Assembly: GCA_035763085.1 (NCBI GenBank)
Contig: DASUBV010000073.1
Span: 1-43,832, forward strand
DNA from: DASUBV01 sp035763085
GTDB lineage: Bacteria > Actinomycetota > Actinomycetes > Streptosporangiales > Streptosporangiaceae
Direction of reading: 5' to 3'
Length of the DNA: 43,832 nucleotides
The translations under genes were made by a program, and so were the position numbers. A model generated the notes under the pieces. It saw nothing but the letters and a program-made list of their open reading frames with translations, searched no databases and had not been told where the DNA came from. Shown in pieces: positions 35,191 through 43,291 of this stretch (position 1 is the first letter of the stretch; the number at the start of each line of letters is the position of its first letter).

Positions 35191-36897
35191 ATGTCTGAGC
35201 AGATCATCGCCGCCCGGCTGGCGAAGCTGCGCCAGCAGCGCACGGCCCCGCTGATACTGGAACTCGATCTCACCGACGGCATCATCGAGACCCGCCCGGC
35301 CGATCCCGTGACCGCCATCATGGCCCGGCACCGGCTGGTGCTGGGCGACGTGCTGGACGGGCTGCGCCGCGCCCGCGATGATGCGCGGGTCCGCGCCCTG
35401 ATCGTCAAGCTCGGCGGCCGGTCCATCGGCCTGGGCATGGTGCAGGAGCTGCGCCAGGCCGTCCGCGAGTTCAGCCAGGCCGGGAAGGCCACTGTGGCGT
35501 TCGCCGAGTCGTTCGGCGAGTTCTCGGCCGGCAACGTGGCCTACTACCTGGCCACCGCCTTCGACACCATCTGGCTGCAGCCTTCCGGGGACCTCGGCCT
35601 GACCGGGATCGCCGTCGAGCGGGTGTACCTGCGCGGTGCCCTCGACAAGCTGGGCGCCGATTTCCAGGTGGCCAAGCGGCACGAGTACAAGAGCGCGGCC
35701 GAGCAGCTTACCGAGCAGGGCTTCTCCGGGCCGGCCAGGGAGGAGACCGAGCGGCTGACCGCCTCGGTCACCGAGCAGCTGGCCGCCGCCATCGCCGAGC
35801 GCCGGAACCTGCCCGCCGAGCGGGTCAGCGAGCTGATCAACGCCGGGCCGTTCCTGGCCAGCCAGGCCCTGGAGCACGGGCTGATCGACTCGCTCGGCTA
35901 CCGCGACGAGGTCTACGGCACCGTCCGGCGGCAGGCCGGCGAGGGCGCCATGCTGCTGTACCTGGGCCGCTACCAGCGGCCGCGGGCGCTGGCCGAGCGG
36001 GCCCGCAAGCTGTCCGGCCACCACGAGCCGGTCGTCGGCCTGATCTACGCCACCGGCCCCATCCGCCGCGGCCGCAGCGGCCGCGGGCCGCTGTCCGGCG
36101 GTGCCATGGGCTCGGACACCATCGCCGCCGCCATCCGCGCCGCCTGCGCCGACGAGCAGGTCCGGGCGCTGGTGCTGCGGGTCAGCAGCCCCGGCGGCTC
36201 CTATGTCGCCTCCGACACCATCTGGCGCGAGGTCGTCCGCGCCCGGGCCGGCGGCAAGCCGGTCGTGGTGTCCATGGGCGATGTCGCCGCCTCCGGCGGC
36301 TACTTCATCTCGATGGCCGCCGACCTGATCGTGGCCCAGCCCGGCACCATCACCGGCTCGATCGGCGTGCTGACCGGCAAGCCGGTGCTGGGCGAGGCCC
36401 TCGGCCGCGCCGGGATCACCAGCGACACCGTCGCGCAGGGCGCGCACTCGGTCATGTTCTCCCAGTTCCGGCCCTTCTCCGACGACGAGTGGGCACTGGT
36501 CAGCAACTGGCTCGACCACATCTACGCCGACTTCACCACCAAGGTGGCCGACGGCCGCAATATGACCCGCGAGCGGGTGCACGAGCTGGCCAGGGGCCGG
36601 GTATGGTCCGGCGCCGACGCGCTGGCCCACGGCCTGGTCGACGAGCTCGGCGGCCTGGACTGCGCCGCCGCCGCGGCCCGCCGGCGGGCCGGCCTGCCCG
36701 CCGGCGCGCAGCTGCGCACCTACCCGCGCACCCGGCCCATCGACCGGCTGCGCCCGCCCGCCTCCAGCGAGTCCCGCGGCGCCGCCGCCGCCAGCCTGCT
36801 GGCCGAGAGCTGGGGCCCCGCCGCGCACCTCGCGGCGCGCGCCGGGCTGTCGCCGTACGGCCCGCTGACCCTGACCGGCAGCTGGAAATTCCTTTGA
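35191..36897 (+). CDS. sppA: Signal peptide peptidase SppA, 67K type
   Basis: A Ser/Lys protease (S49) that degrades cleaved signal peptides. 568 residues with two tandem S49 domains as in E. coli SppA. The catalytic lysine is Lys167 in RHEYKSAAEQLTEQGFSG in the first half, and the nucleophile Ser368 in GDVAASGGYFISMAAD in the second. No N-terminal membrane anchor is visible, unlike the E. coli enzyme, so it may be peripheral or cytoplasmic. The last bases overlap the flavin reductase start. Confidence 0.92.
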   Translation: MSEQIIAARLAKLRQQRTAPLILELDLTDGIIETRPADPVTAIMARHRLVLGDVLDGLRRARDDARVRALIVKLGGRSIGLGMVQELRQAVREFSQAGKATVAFAESFGEFSAGNVAYYLATAFDTIWLQPSGDLGLTGIAVERVYLRGALDKLGADFQVAKRHEYKSAAEQLTEQGFSGPAREETERLTASVTEQLAAAIAERRNLPAERVSELINAGPFLASQALEHGLIDSLGYRDEVYGTVRRQAGEGAMLLYLGRYQRPRALAERARKLSGHHEPVVGLIYATGPIRRGRSGRGPLSGGAMGSDTIAAAIRAACADEQVRALVLRVSSPGGSYVASDTIWREVVRARAGGKPVVVSMGDVAASGGYFISMAADLIVAQPGTITGSIGVLTGKPVLGEALGRAGITSDTVAQGAHSVMFSQFRPFSDDEWALVSNWLDHIYADFTTKVADGRNMTRERVHELARGRVWSGADALAHGLVDELGGLDCAAAAARRRAGLPAGAQLRTYPRTRPIDRLRPPASSESRGAAAASLLAESWGPAAHLAARAGLSPYGPLTLTGSWKFL

Positions 36898-37409
36898 CCA
36901 AACGAGGGTCCCCCAGCCAGCTCACGACCGGATTCGCCGACGCCCTCAGCGCCTGGGCCGCGGGGGTCGCCCTGCTGACCCTCGCCGACGGGCGGGACGA
37001 CATCGGCGCCACGGTCAGCGCCTGCTGCCCCGTCTCGGCCGACCCCCCGCAGATCCTCGTGGCGCTGATGGCCGAGTCCTACCCGGCCGAGGTGCTGAGC
37101 CGGGCGGGCTACTTCGCGCTGACCCTGCTCAGCGCCCGGCAGCGGGCCGTGGCCGGCCGGTTCGCGGCCAGCGGGCGGCCCGGTGCCCGGCTGCTGCTCG
37201 ACGGCATCCCGCACCACCGGGGCGAGCTGTCCGGCGCGCTGATCCCCGACGACGGGCTGGCGGCGCTGGAATGCAGCGTCGCCCAGCGCGTCCCGGCCGG
37301 CGATCACCTGCTGCTGATCGCCGCCGTCCTGGCCACGCCTCCGGTGACCGGGGACGGCGCCCCGCTGATCCGCTTCCGCGGCGGCTATCCCGCCCTGGCG
37401 CAGCCCTGA
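36894..37409 (+). CDS. Flavin reductase-like (FMN-binding split barrel) protein
   Basis: 171 residues from TTG 36894, which overlaps the SppA stop in TTGA, so translation is coupled; the longer open frame upstream is shadow of sppA. FADALSAWAAGVALLTLADG and GATVSACCPVSADPPQILVALM match the flavin reductase-like fold, which binds FMN and often reduces flavin for a partner monooxygenase. The partner is not evident; the P450 nearby would not normally use it. Soluble. Confidence 0.82.
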   Translation: MTKRGSPSQLTTGFADALSAWAAGVALLTLADGRDDIGATVSACCPVSADPPQILVALMAESYPAEVLSRAGYFALTLLSARQRAVAGRFAASGRPGARLLLDGIPHHRGELSGALIPDDGLAALECSVAQRVPAGDHLLLIAAVLATPPVTGDGAPLIRFRGGYPALAQP

Positions 37410-37510
37410 GCCCGCCGGCCCGGATCAAGCCGGAGGGCGGGGCGACGAGCGAACACGGTGCCACCCGGCGGACCGCAGGCGGGCGGCCAGGTCAAGCTGG
37501 CGGCGCGGGA

Positions 37511-37538
37511 GCCGCCGGGCGGCGGCCGGCCTGGCCGG
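37511..37538. terminator. Hairpins between flavin reductase and response regulator genes
   Basis: GCCGCC-GGGC-GGCGGC (37511-37526) and CCGGCC-T-GGCCGG (37526-37538) lie directly past the response regulator stop in its direction of transcription and end the convergent gap. Short stems, no T-run; a modest terminator call. Confidence 0.35.
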
Positions 37539-38183
37539 TCAGGCGTTGAGGTAGGCCAGGACGGCCAGGACCCGCCGGTTGTCGTCGTCGGAGGGGGCCA
37601 GGTCGAGCTTGGCGAAGATGCTCGTGCTGTGCTTGCTGACCGCCTTCTCGCTGACGAACAGCCGCTGGGCGATCGCGCTGTTGGACCGGCCCTCGGCCAT
37701 GAGCTCCAGCACCTCGCGCTCGCGGGCCGACAGCCGGGCCAGCGGCTCCTCGCGCGCCCGCCGGCCCAGCAGCTTGGCCACCACCTCAGAATCCATCACG
37801 GTGCCCCCGGCGGCGACCGTGCGCACCGCGTCGATGAACTGATCGTCGTTGAATACCCGGTCCTTGAGCAGGTAGCCGACACCGCCGCCATCGTCGGCCA
37901 GCAGCTCGCGCGCGTACAGCTGCTCCACGTACTGCGACAGCACTAGCACCGGCAGGCCCGGAACCTGGGCCCGGGCCTCCAGCGCCGCGCGCAGCCCGTC
38001 GTCGGTGAAGGTCGGCGGCAGCCGGACATCCACGATGGACACGTCGGGCCGGCCGTCGAGCAGCGCCCCCAGCAGGCCGGGCGCGCTGTCCACCGCCGCG
38101 ATGATCTCGAATCCGTGTGCCTCCAGCAGCCGGACAAGGCCGTCCCTCAGCAGGAAGAGATCTTCGGCAACGACGACGCGCAC
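37539..38183 (-). CDS. NarL/LuxR-family response regulator
   Basis: 214 residues. The receiver domain has the acidic pair Glu7-Asp8, phosphorylation site Asp52 in SIVDVRLPP and the late Lys in YLLKDRV. The C-terminal LuxR-type HTH reads LSAREREVLELMAEGRSNSAIAQRLFVSEKAVSKHSTSIFAKLDL. Activated by the adjacent histidine kinase, whose gene overlaps its start by 37 bp. Such regulators usually control nearby transporters or stress genes, but no clear target gene is adjacent. Confidence 0.92.
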   Translation of the reverse strand: MRVVVAEDLFLLRDGLVRLLEAHGFEIIAAVDSAPGLLGALLDGRPDVSIVDVRLPPTFTDDGLRAALEARAQVPGLPVLVLSQYVEQLYARELLADDGGGVGYLLKDRVFNDDQFIDAVRTVAAGGTVMDSEVVAKLLGRRAREEPLARLSAREREVLELMAEGRSNSAIAQRLFVSEKAVSKHSTSIFAKLDLAPSDDDNRRVLAVLAYLNA

Positions 38184-39742
38184 GGAACCTCCATGACCAC
38201 CATGGTCGGACCGCCGACCGGACTGCTCACCGCCACGATGCCATCAAAGGTGGCCAGCCGCTTCTCGACCCCGGCCAGGCCCGAGCCGCGGGCCGGGTCG
38301 GCACCGCCCACTCCGAAGTCAGTCACCGCGATCCGCAGCAGGCTGTCGGTGTGCGTCACCGCGATCCGTGCCTCCCGCGCGCCGGAGTGCTTGACCGCGT
38401 TGGTCAGCACCTCCGCCACCGCGAAGTAGCACGCGGTCTCCACCGGCGCGGGCAGCCGGGCGGGCAGGTCGATGTCCGTCTCGATCCTCATCGGGGTGTC
38501 CAGCGCCAGCGCCCGGATCGCATCGCCCAGGCCGCGGTCGGCCAGCACCGGCGGGTGCACGCCGCGGACCAGCTCGCGCAGCTCGGTCAGGGCCCGTGCC
38601 GAAGTCTGCCGGGCCTCCACCACCAGGGCCAGGGCCGCGTCCGGGCTGGTCGGGATCAGCCGCTCGATGGCCCGCAGGTTCATCCCCAGGGCGACCAGCC
38701 GGGCCTGCGCGCCGTCGTGCAGGTCACGCTCCAGCCGGCGCAGGTCGGCCGCGGCGGTGTCGACCGCCACCGCCCGGCTCTCGGTCAGCCGCTGCACCCG
38801 GCGCATCAGGTCAGGCTCCGAGGCCCAGCCCAGCAGCCGGCGCGCCTGCGGGATGGTCCGCGGCGCCAGCCACAGCCCGAACCCGATGAACACCAGGGAC
38901 TGGGCGATAGCAACGGTGGCCAGCGGCCGGCTGGAGATGGCAACGGCGCCGTCCAGCACGTACTGGTTGGCCGGGCTGCGCAGCGGGCCGCCCCAGCTCG
39001 ACCATGCGCCGGCGAGCCACAGGCCGAGCGCGCCCAGCGCGACCAGGCCCCCGGTGGCCAGCCCCCCGGCGAGCTCGGGATGGCGCCGGATGAACCAGAA
39101 CGAGCCGCCGAACACGGCCACGGAGACGATTACGCCGAAGGTGCCCGCGCCGAGGAAGTCCGTAGGGATCAGCAGTTCAGATGCCATGATCACGACCGGG
39201 AACAGCAGGAACCCCCACAGCCGCTCCGGCCGCGCGGGGTCGCTCAGCGGCCCGAGCAGCAGCCGGACCACCGGCGCCTGCCGGTCCAGTACCCGCCAGC
39301 CCAGCCAGCCGCCGAGTCCCAGCAGGGCGTAGGCCAGCGGCAGGACCAGGTAGTACTGCAGGTTGTACTGGCCCAGCGGCAGGAACAGGTAGTGACCGGG
39401 GATGAAGCTCCAGAAGCCGTAGTCCCGCGCGGCTACCAGCCCGGCCAGGCTCAGGAAGACGAGCCCGGGCGGGACCAGCCCGAAGGCCAGCCGCGGCTGC
39501 AGGACCAGCAGGGCCGAGACCGCCAGCGGAACGGCGAACACCGCCGGGTAGTGGTCGTAGAGGCCGGGCTGCTCCATGCCGATGATCGTGAGCACGATGG
39601 CCAGGAAGCCGGCGCACCATCCGGCTTCGGCCGCCCGGCCGCGCGGCGACTTGGGCGGCCGGGCGAATCCGGTCCGCAGCCACACTGCGAGCGCGCAGAC
39701 CGCGATCAGGCCGAGCGCTGTGATCAGGTTCCGCGTGTCCAT
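38147..39742 (-). CDS. Membrane sensor histidine kinase (HisKA_3 type)
   Basis: 531 residues from the ATG at 39742, with AAGGAG 5 bases upstream. The N-terminal half has about eight membrane segments with little outside sequence, suggesting sensing in or at the membrane. The dimerisation/phosphoacceptor region shows RRLERDLHDGAQARLVALGMNL with His342, and the ATPase domain has EVLTNAVKHSGA (N box) and FGVGGADPARGSGLAGVEKRL (G boxes). This is the NarL-partner class. It overlaps the response regulator by 37 bp, ensuring paired synthesis. Signal unknown. Confidence 0.9.
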   Translation of the reverse strand: MDTRNLITALGLIAVCALAVWLRTGFARPPKSPRGRAAEAGWCAGFLAIVLTIIGMEQPGLYDHYPAVFAVPLAVSALLVLQPRLAFGLVPPGLVFLSLAGLVAARDYGFWSFIPGHYLFLPLGQYNLQYYLVLPLAYALLGLGGWLGWRVLDRQAPVVRLLLGPLSDPARPERLWGFLLFPVVIMASELLIPTDFLGAGTFGVIVSVAVFGGSFWFIRRHPELAGGLATGGLVALGALGLWLAGAWSSWGGPLRSPANQYVLDGAVAISSRPLATVAIAQSLVFIGFGLWLAPRTIPQARRLLGWASEPDLMRRVQRLTESRAVAVDTAAADLRRLERDLHDGAQARLVALGMNLRAIERLIPTSPDAALALVVEARQTSARALTELRELVRGVHPPVLADRGLGDAIRALALDTPMRIETDIDLPARLPAPVETACYFAVAEVLTNAVKHSGAREARIAVTHTDSLLRIAVTDFGVGGADPARGSGLAGVEKRLATFDGIVAVSSPVGGPTMVVMEVPCASSLPKISSC

Positions 39743-39835
39743 CCCGGCTCCTTGTTGGTCGCCGCCCCCGTAGCGGCTGGATCCAGGCTGCCGCACCGCT
39801 GGCGCTGGCGCCATGGGCTGACCTCCACAGCCGGG

Positions 39836-39845
39836 GTAGGCCTAC
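39836..39845. promoter_or_regulatory. Small palindrome upstream of the histidine kinase gene
   Basis: GTAGGCCTAC is a perfect 10-bp palindrome with partly matching G-rich and C-rich flanks, 94 bp before the kinase ATG and beyond the hutI stop. Possible site for the response regulator; weak. Confidence 0.3.
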
Positions 39846-39938
39846 ACCCACCGCCGTCCGGGACCGCGTGACGAGCGGCCGCCCGGACCCCGGAGGCCCG
39901 GTCATGCGAGCTCGGGTAATACGAAATCGGAGTAACGC

Positions 39939-41153
39939 TCAGGCGACCCGGGCACCCTGGCGCCAGACGGCCGCCACCAGCGGGACGCCGGGCCGGTAGG
40001 CCAGGTAGGCGTGCGATGGCGCGGCCAGCATGACCACGTCGGCGCGGGCGCCGGGGCTCAGGTGGCCGATGTCGGCGCGGCGCAGCGCCCGGGCGCCGCC
40101 CGCGGTCGCGGCCCAAACCGCCTCCTGCGTGGTCATCCGCATCTCCCGGACGGCCAGCGCGATGCACAGCGGCATGCTGGAGGTGAAGCAGGAGCCGGGG
40201 TTGCAGTCGGTGGCGATGGCCACCGTGACCCCCGCGGCCAGCAGCCGCCGGGCATCCGGGTAGGGCTGCCGGGTGGAGAACTCGACACCGGGCAGCAGCG
40301 TGGCCACCGTGTCCGAGGCGGCCAGCGCGGCCACGTCCGCGTCGTCGGCGTAGGTGCAGTGGTCGGCCGAGGCCGCGCCCGCGGCCACCGCGACCTGGAT
40401 GCCAGGGCCGGGCCCGAGCTGGTTGGCGTGCATCCGGGGTAGCAGGCCGGCGGCCTGCCCGGCGGCCAGCACCGCCCTGGCCTCGTCGGCGCCGAACGCG
40501 CCCCGCTCGCAGAACACGTCCACCCACCGGGCGTGCGGCGCGCAGGCGGCCAGCATCGGCCCGCAGACCAGGTCCACGTAGCGCGCCGGGTCCTCGGCGA
40601 ACTCCGGGGCGACCACGTGCGCGCCCAGGTAGGTCACCTCGGGGGTGAACTCGGCTGCCACGGCCACGCTGCGGGCCTCGTCAGCGACGGTCAGCCCGTA
40701 GCCGGACTTGCACTCGAAGGTGGTCGTGCCCTGGGCCAGCATCTCGGCCGACAGCCGGGCCAGGTTGGCCCGCAGCTGCTCATCCGCGGCCGCCCTGGTG
40801 GCGGCCACCGTGGACCGGATGCCGCCCGCTTGGTACGGCTGGCCGGCCATCCGGGCCGCGAACTCGGCGCCGCGCTCGCCGGCGAAGACCAGGTGCGCGT
40901 GCGAGTCCACGAAGCCCGGCAGCACGGCCCGGCCGCCCGCGTCGACCAGCTCGTCGGCCGCCGGCGCCGCGGTGGCGGGGCCGGTCCAGGCCACCCGGCC
41001 GCGGTCCAGCACCAGCGCCGCGTCGTGCAGTGCCGCAAACCCTGGTGCTGCGAACCCCGGCGCGCCCGGCACCGGTCCGGCACCGGGCGCCGCGACGGGG
41101 TCCGGGGGCGCGTTGGTGACCAGCTCGCCGATGTTGGTGATCAGGGTGCTCAT
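39939..41153 (-). CDS. hutI: Imidazolonepropionase
   Basis: Hydrolyses 4-imidazolone-5-propanoate to N-formimino-L-glutamate in histidine breakdown. 404 residues from the ATG at 41153 (ATG 41159 also possible; GGAG is 10 or 4 bases upstream). The amidohydrolase metal site is seen in DSHAHLVFAG (His85, His87), the His of GAHVVAPEF, the His of MHANQL and the Asp in ATDCNPGS; SADHCTYAD is also typical. An APGFAAPGFA-type low-complexity insert occupies about residues 15-42. hutU and hutH are not in the window. Divergent from the transporter pair. Confidence 0.92.
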   Translation of the reverse strand: MSTLITNIGELVTNAPPDPVAAPGAGPVPGAPGFAAPGFAALHDAALVLDRGRVAWTGPATAAPAADELVDAGGRAVLPGFVDSHAHLVFAGERGAEFAARMAGQPYQAGGIRSTVAATRAAADEQLRANLARLSAEMLAQGTTTFECKSGYGLTVADEARSVAVAAEFTPEVTYLGAHVVAPEFAEDPARYVDLVCGPMLAACAPHARWVDVFCERGAFGADEARAVLAAGQAAGLLPRMHANQLGPGPGIQVAVAAGAASADHCTYADDADVAALAASDTVATLLPGVEFSTRQPYPDARRLLAAGVTVAIATDCNPGSCFTSSMPLCIALAVREMRMTTQEAVWAATAGGARALRRADIGHLSPGARADVVMLAAPSHAYLAYRPGVPLVAAVWRQGARVA

Positions 41154-41294
41154 GCGCATCTCACTCCGCGAATCCTGCCACCCGGCCGCCGGGCCGGACC
41201 GCCGGACGGGCATTGCCAGCTGTCATAAACGGGATCATCATGTGATAAATCCCCTCGGTCATGGGAGCTGGCCAGGGACGAACTGGAGGACGCG

Positions 41295-41588
41295 ATGTCG
41301 CAGCCAGGTCGGACCCGCAACACCACCGCCATCTGGGCGGTCGTCACCCTTCTACTGCTCGTCGGGATCGTCGGCACCCTGATCGTCCCGCTGTACGCGC
41401 GGGCCACGCCGGCACTCGGCGGCTTCCCGTTCTTCTACTGGTACCAGCTGGTGTGGATCCCGCTGGTGGCGATCCTGGCCACGCTGGCTTACCTGCTGAC
41501 CCGCAGGGCCACCCGGCCGCGCAGCGGCCAGCAACCCGGCGCAGCCGCTGGCCCGGCAGGGCGGGGGCAGCGCGATGAGCCACGTTAA
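41295..41588 (+). CDS. DUF3311 small membrane protein
   Basis: 97 residues with two membrane segments (about 12-34 and 45-67) and the family pattern FPFFYWYQLVWIPLVAILATLAYLL. DUF3311 proteins are encoded just before MctP-like sodium:solute symporters and are thought to be accessory subunits. GGAGG precedes the ATG. The last 14 bases overlap the symporter start, so the pair is co-translated. Confidence 0.85.
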   Translation: MSQPGRTRNTTAIWAVVTLLLLVGIVGTLIVPLYARATPALGGFPFFYWYQLVWIPLVAILATLAYLLTRRATRPRSGQQPGAAAGPAGRGQRDEPR

Positions 41589-43212
41589 CGCCGTCTCGTT
41601 CACGATCCTGATCGTCTTGTTCCTAGTGGTCACGGCCGTCGGCTTCGCCGCGGCCCGGTGGCGGCGCGCCGACAGCATGCTGCACCTGGACCAGTGGGGC
41701 CTGGGCGGGCGCGGCTTCGGCACCTTCGTGAGCTGGTTCCTGCTCGGCGGCGACCTGTACACCGCCTACACCTTCATCGCCGTGCCCGCGCTGGTGTTCG
41801 GCGTCGGCGCGACCGGCTTCTTTGCCGTGCCGTACACGATCATGGTGTTCCCGATCGTGTTCGTGTTCGCGCCGCGGCTGTGGTCGGTGTGCCGGGTGCA
41901 CGGCTACGTCACGCCCGCCGACTTCGTCCGCGGCCGGTACGGGTCGCCCGGACTGGCGCTGGCCATCGCGGTCACCGGGATCCTGGCCACGATGCCCTAC
42001 ATCGCGCTGCAGCTGGTCGGCATCCAGGCCGTCCTGACGGTGCTGGGGGTGGGCAGCAACTCCAGCACCTTCCTCAAGGACCTGCCGCTGCTGATCGCCT
42101 TCGTGGTGCTGGCGGCCTACACCTACCTGTCCGGGCTGCGGGCGCCCGCGCTGACCGCGTTCATCAAGGACGCCCTGGTATACATCGCGATCATCGTGGC
42201 CGTCATCTACATCCCGACGCGGGTGGGCGGCTGGACGCACATCTTCAGCAACGCCGGCGCCCACCTGGCCACGACCAACCCCAAGACCGGCAAGCCGTTC
42301 GGGGCGCTGGTCACCCCGCCGGCCGGCGAGTGGGCGTACGCGACGCTGGCCCTGGGCTCGGCGCTGGCGCTGTTCATGTACCCGCACGCGGTGACCGGGG
42401 TGCTGGCGACCAAGCGGCGCGACGTGATCCGGCGGAACATGGCCATCCTGCCCGCCTACTCGCTGATCCTCGGGCTGGTCGCGCTGCTGGGCTACATGGC
42501 GCTGGCCTCGCCCGGCGTGGTTGCCGGGGTCAAGGCGGCCGACGGCAACTCGCAGCTCGCGGTGCCGCTGCTGTTCGAGCACATGTTCCCGAGCTGGTTC
42601 GCCGGGATCGGCTACTCGGCCATCGTCATCGGCGCCCTGGTGCCGGCCGCGATCATGTCGATCGCCGCGGCCAACCTGTTCACCCGCAACATCTACCGGG
42701 TGCTCTTCAACCCGCATGCCACCCCGGCGCAGGAGACCAGGGTCGCGCAGCTGTTCTCGCTGATCGTGAAGGCCGGCGCGCTGGTGTTCGTGCTCGCGCT
42801 GAGCAAGACGTTCTCGATCAACCTGCAGCTGCTGGGCGGGATCTGGATCCTGCAGACCTTCCCGGCGATCGTGGCCGGCCTGTACACGCGCTGGTTCCAC
42901 CGCTGGGCGCTGCTGCTGGGCTGGCTGGCGGCCATGGTGTACGGCACCGTTGTCGCCTATCAGCAGCCGGTGGCCGGCGAGCCCGGCTCGCACTTCGGAG
43001 CCTCGACCGCGAACGTGCCCGGCCTCGGCCACACCGCCTACATCGCGGTGACCGCGTTCGTGATCAACCTGATCGTCGCCGTCGTGCTGACCTTCGTGTT
43101 CCGCGCGCTGAAGCTGGCCGCCGGGACCGACGAGACGCAGCCCGCCCACTACACCGCCGATCCCGAGGACCCGGCGGCACCGGTTGCGGTGCCGACCAGC
43201 CAGGCGTCCTGA
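41575..43212 (+). CDS. Sodium:solute symporter (SSF family, MctP-like)
   Basis: 545 residues with about 13 membrane segments. The N-terminal part (LGGRGFGTFVSWFLLGGDLYTAYTFIAVPALVFG and VHGYVTPADFVRGRYGSPGLALAIAVTGILATMPYIALQLVG) matches the monocarboxylate/amino-acid SSF branch that pairs with DUF3311. It drives solute uptake with the sodium gradient. Location opposite hutI makes histidine, urocanate or a related acid a candidate substrate, but MctP homologues carry lactate, pyruvate or alanine; unresolved. The hydrophilic C-terminal tail is Pro/Ala-rich. Confidence 0.88.
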   Translation: MSHVNAVSFTILIVLFLVVTAVGFAAARWRRADSMLHLDQWGLGGRGFGTFVSWFLLGGDLYTAYTFIAVPALVFGVGATGFFAVPYTIMVFPIVFVFAPRLWSVCRVHGYVTPADFVRGRYGSPGLALAIAVTGILATMPYIALQLVGIQAVLTVLGVGSNSSTFLKDLPLLIAFVVLAAYTYLSGLRAPALTAFIKDALVYIAIIVAVIYIPTRVGGWTHIFSNAGAHLATTNPKTGKPFGALVTPPAGEWAYATLALGSALALFMYPHAVTGVLATKRRDVIRRNMAILPAYSLILGLVALLGYMALASPGVVAGVKAADGNSQLAVPLLFEHMFPSWFAGIGYSAIVIGALVPAAIMSIAAANLFTRNIYRVLFNPHATPAQETRVAQLFSLIVKAGALVFVLALSKTFSINLQLLGGIWILQTFPAIVAGLYTRWFHRWALLLGWLAAMVYGTVVAYQQPVAGEPGSHFGASTANVPGLGHTAYIAVTAFVINLIVAVVLTFVFRALKLAAGTDETQPAHYTADPEDPAAPVAVPTSQAS

Positions 43213-43225
43213 CCCGTAGTGAGCC

Positions 43226-43286
43226 GGGCCGGGCGGTACGCGACGCGGCCGCCCGGCCCCGGCATGTCCGGGTGCGCCATGCCGGG
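43226..43286. terminator. Two hairpins between convergent symporter and acetyltransferase genes
   Basis: GGGCCGGGCGG (43226-43236) pairs with CCGCCCGGCCC (43249-43259), and CCCGGCATG (43258-43266) with CATGCCGGG (43278-43286); both stems are perfect. They fill nearly all of the 79-bp convergent gap and overlap by two bases, so they compete. One probably serves each gene. Confidence 0.55.
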
Positions 43287-43291
43287 CGCGG

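Noticed and set aside
38117..39871. Long plus-strand open frame across the histidine kinase
   Set aside because: Gln/Arg/Pro-rich shadow; the minus strand carries a complete kinase with H, N and G boxes.
41623..43149. Minus-strand open frame of about 508 codons opposite the symporter
   Set aside because: His/Arg/Gln-rich shadow; the plus strand encodes a clear SSF transporter with membrane segments.
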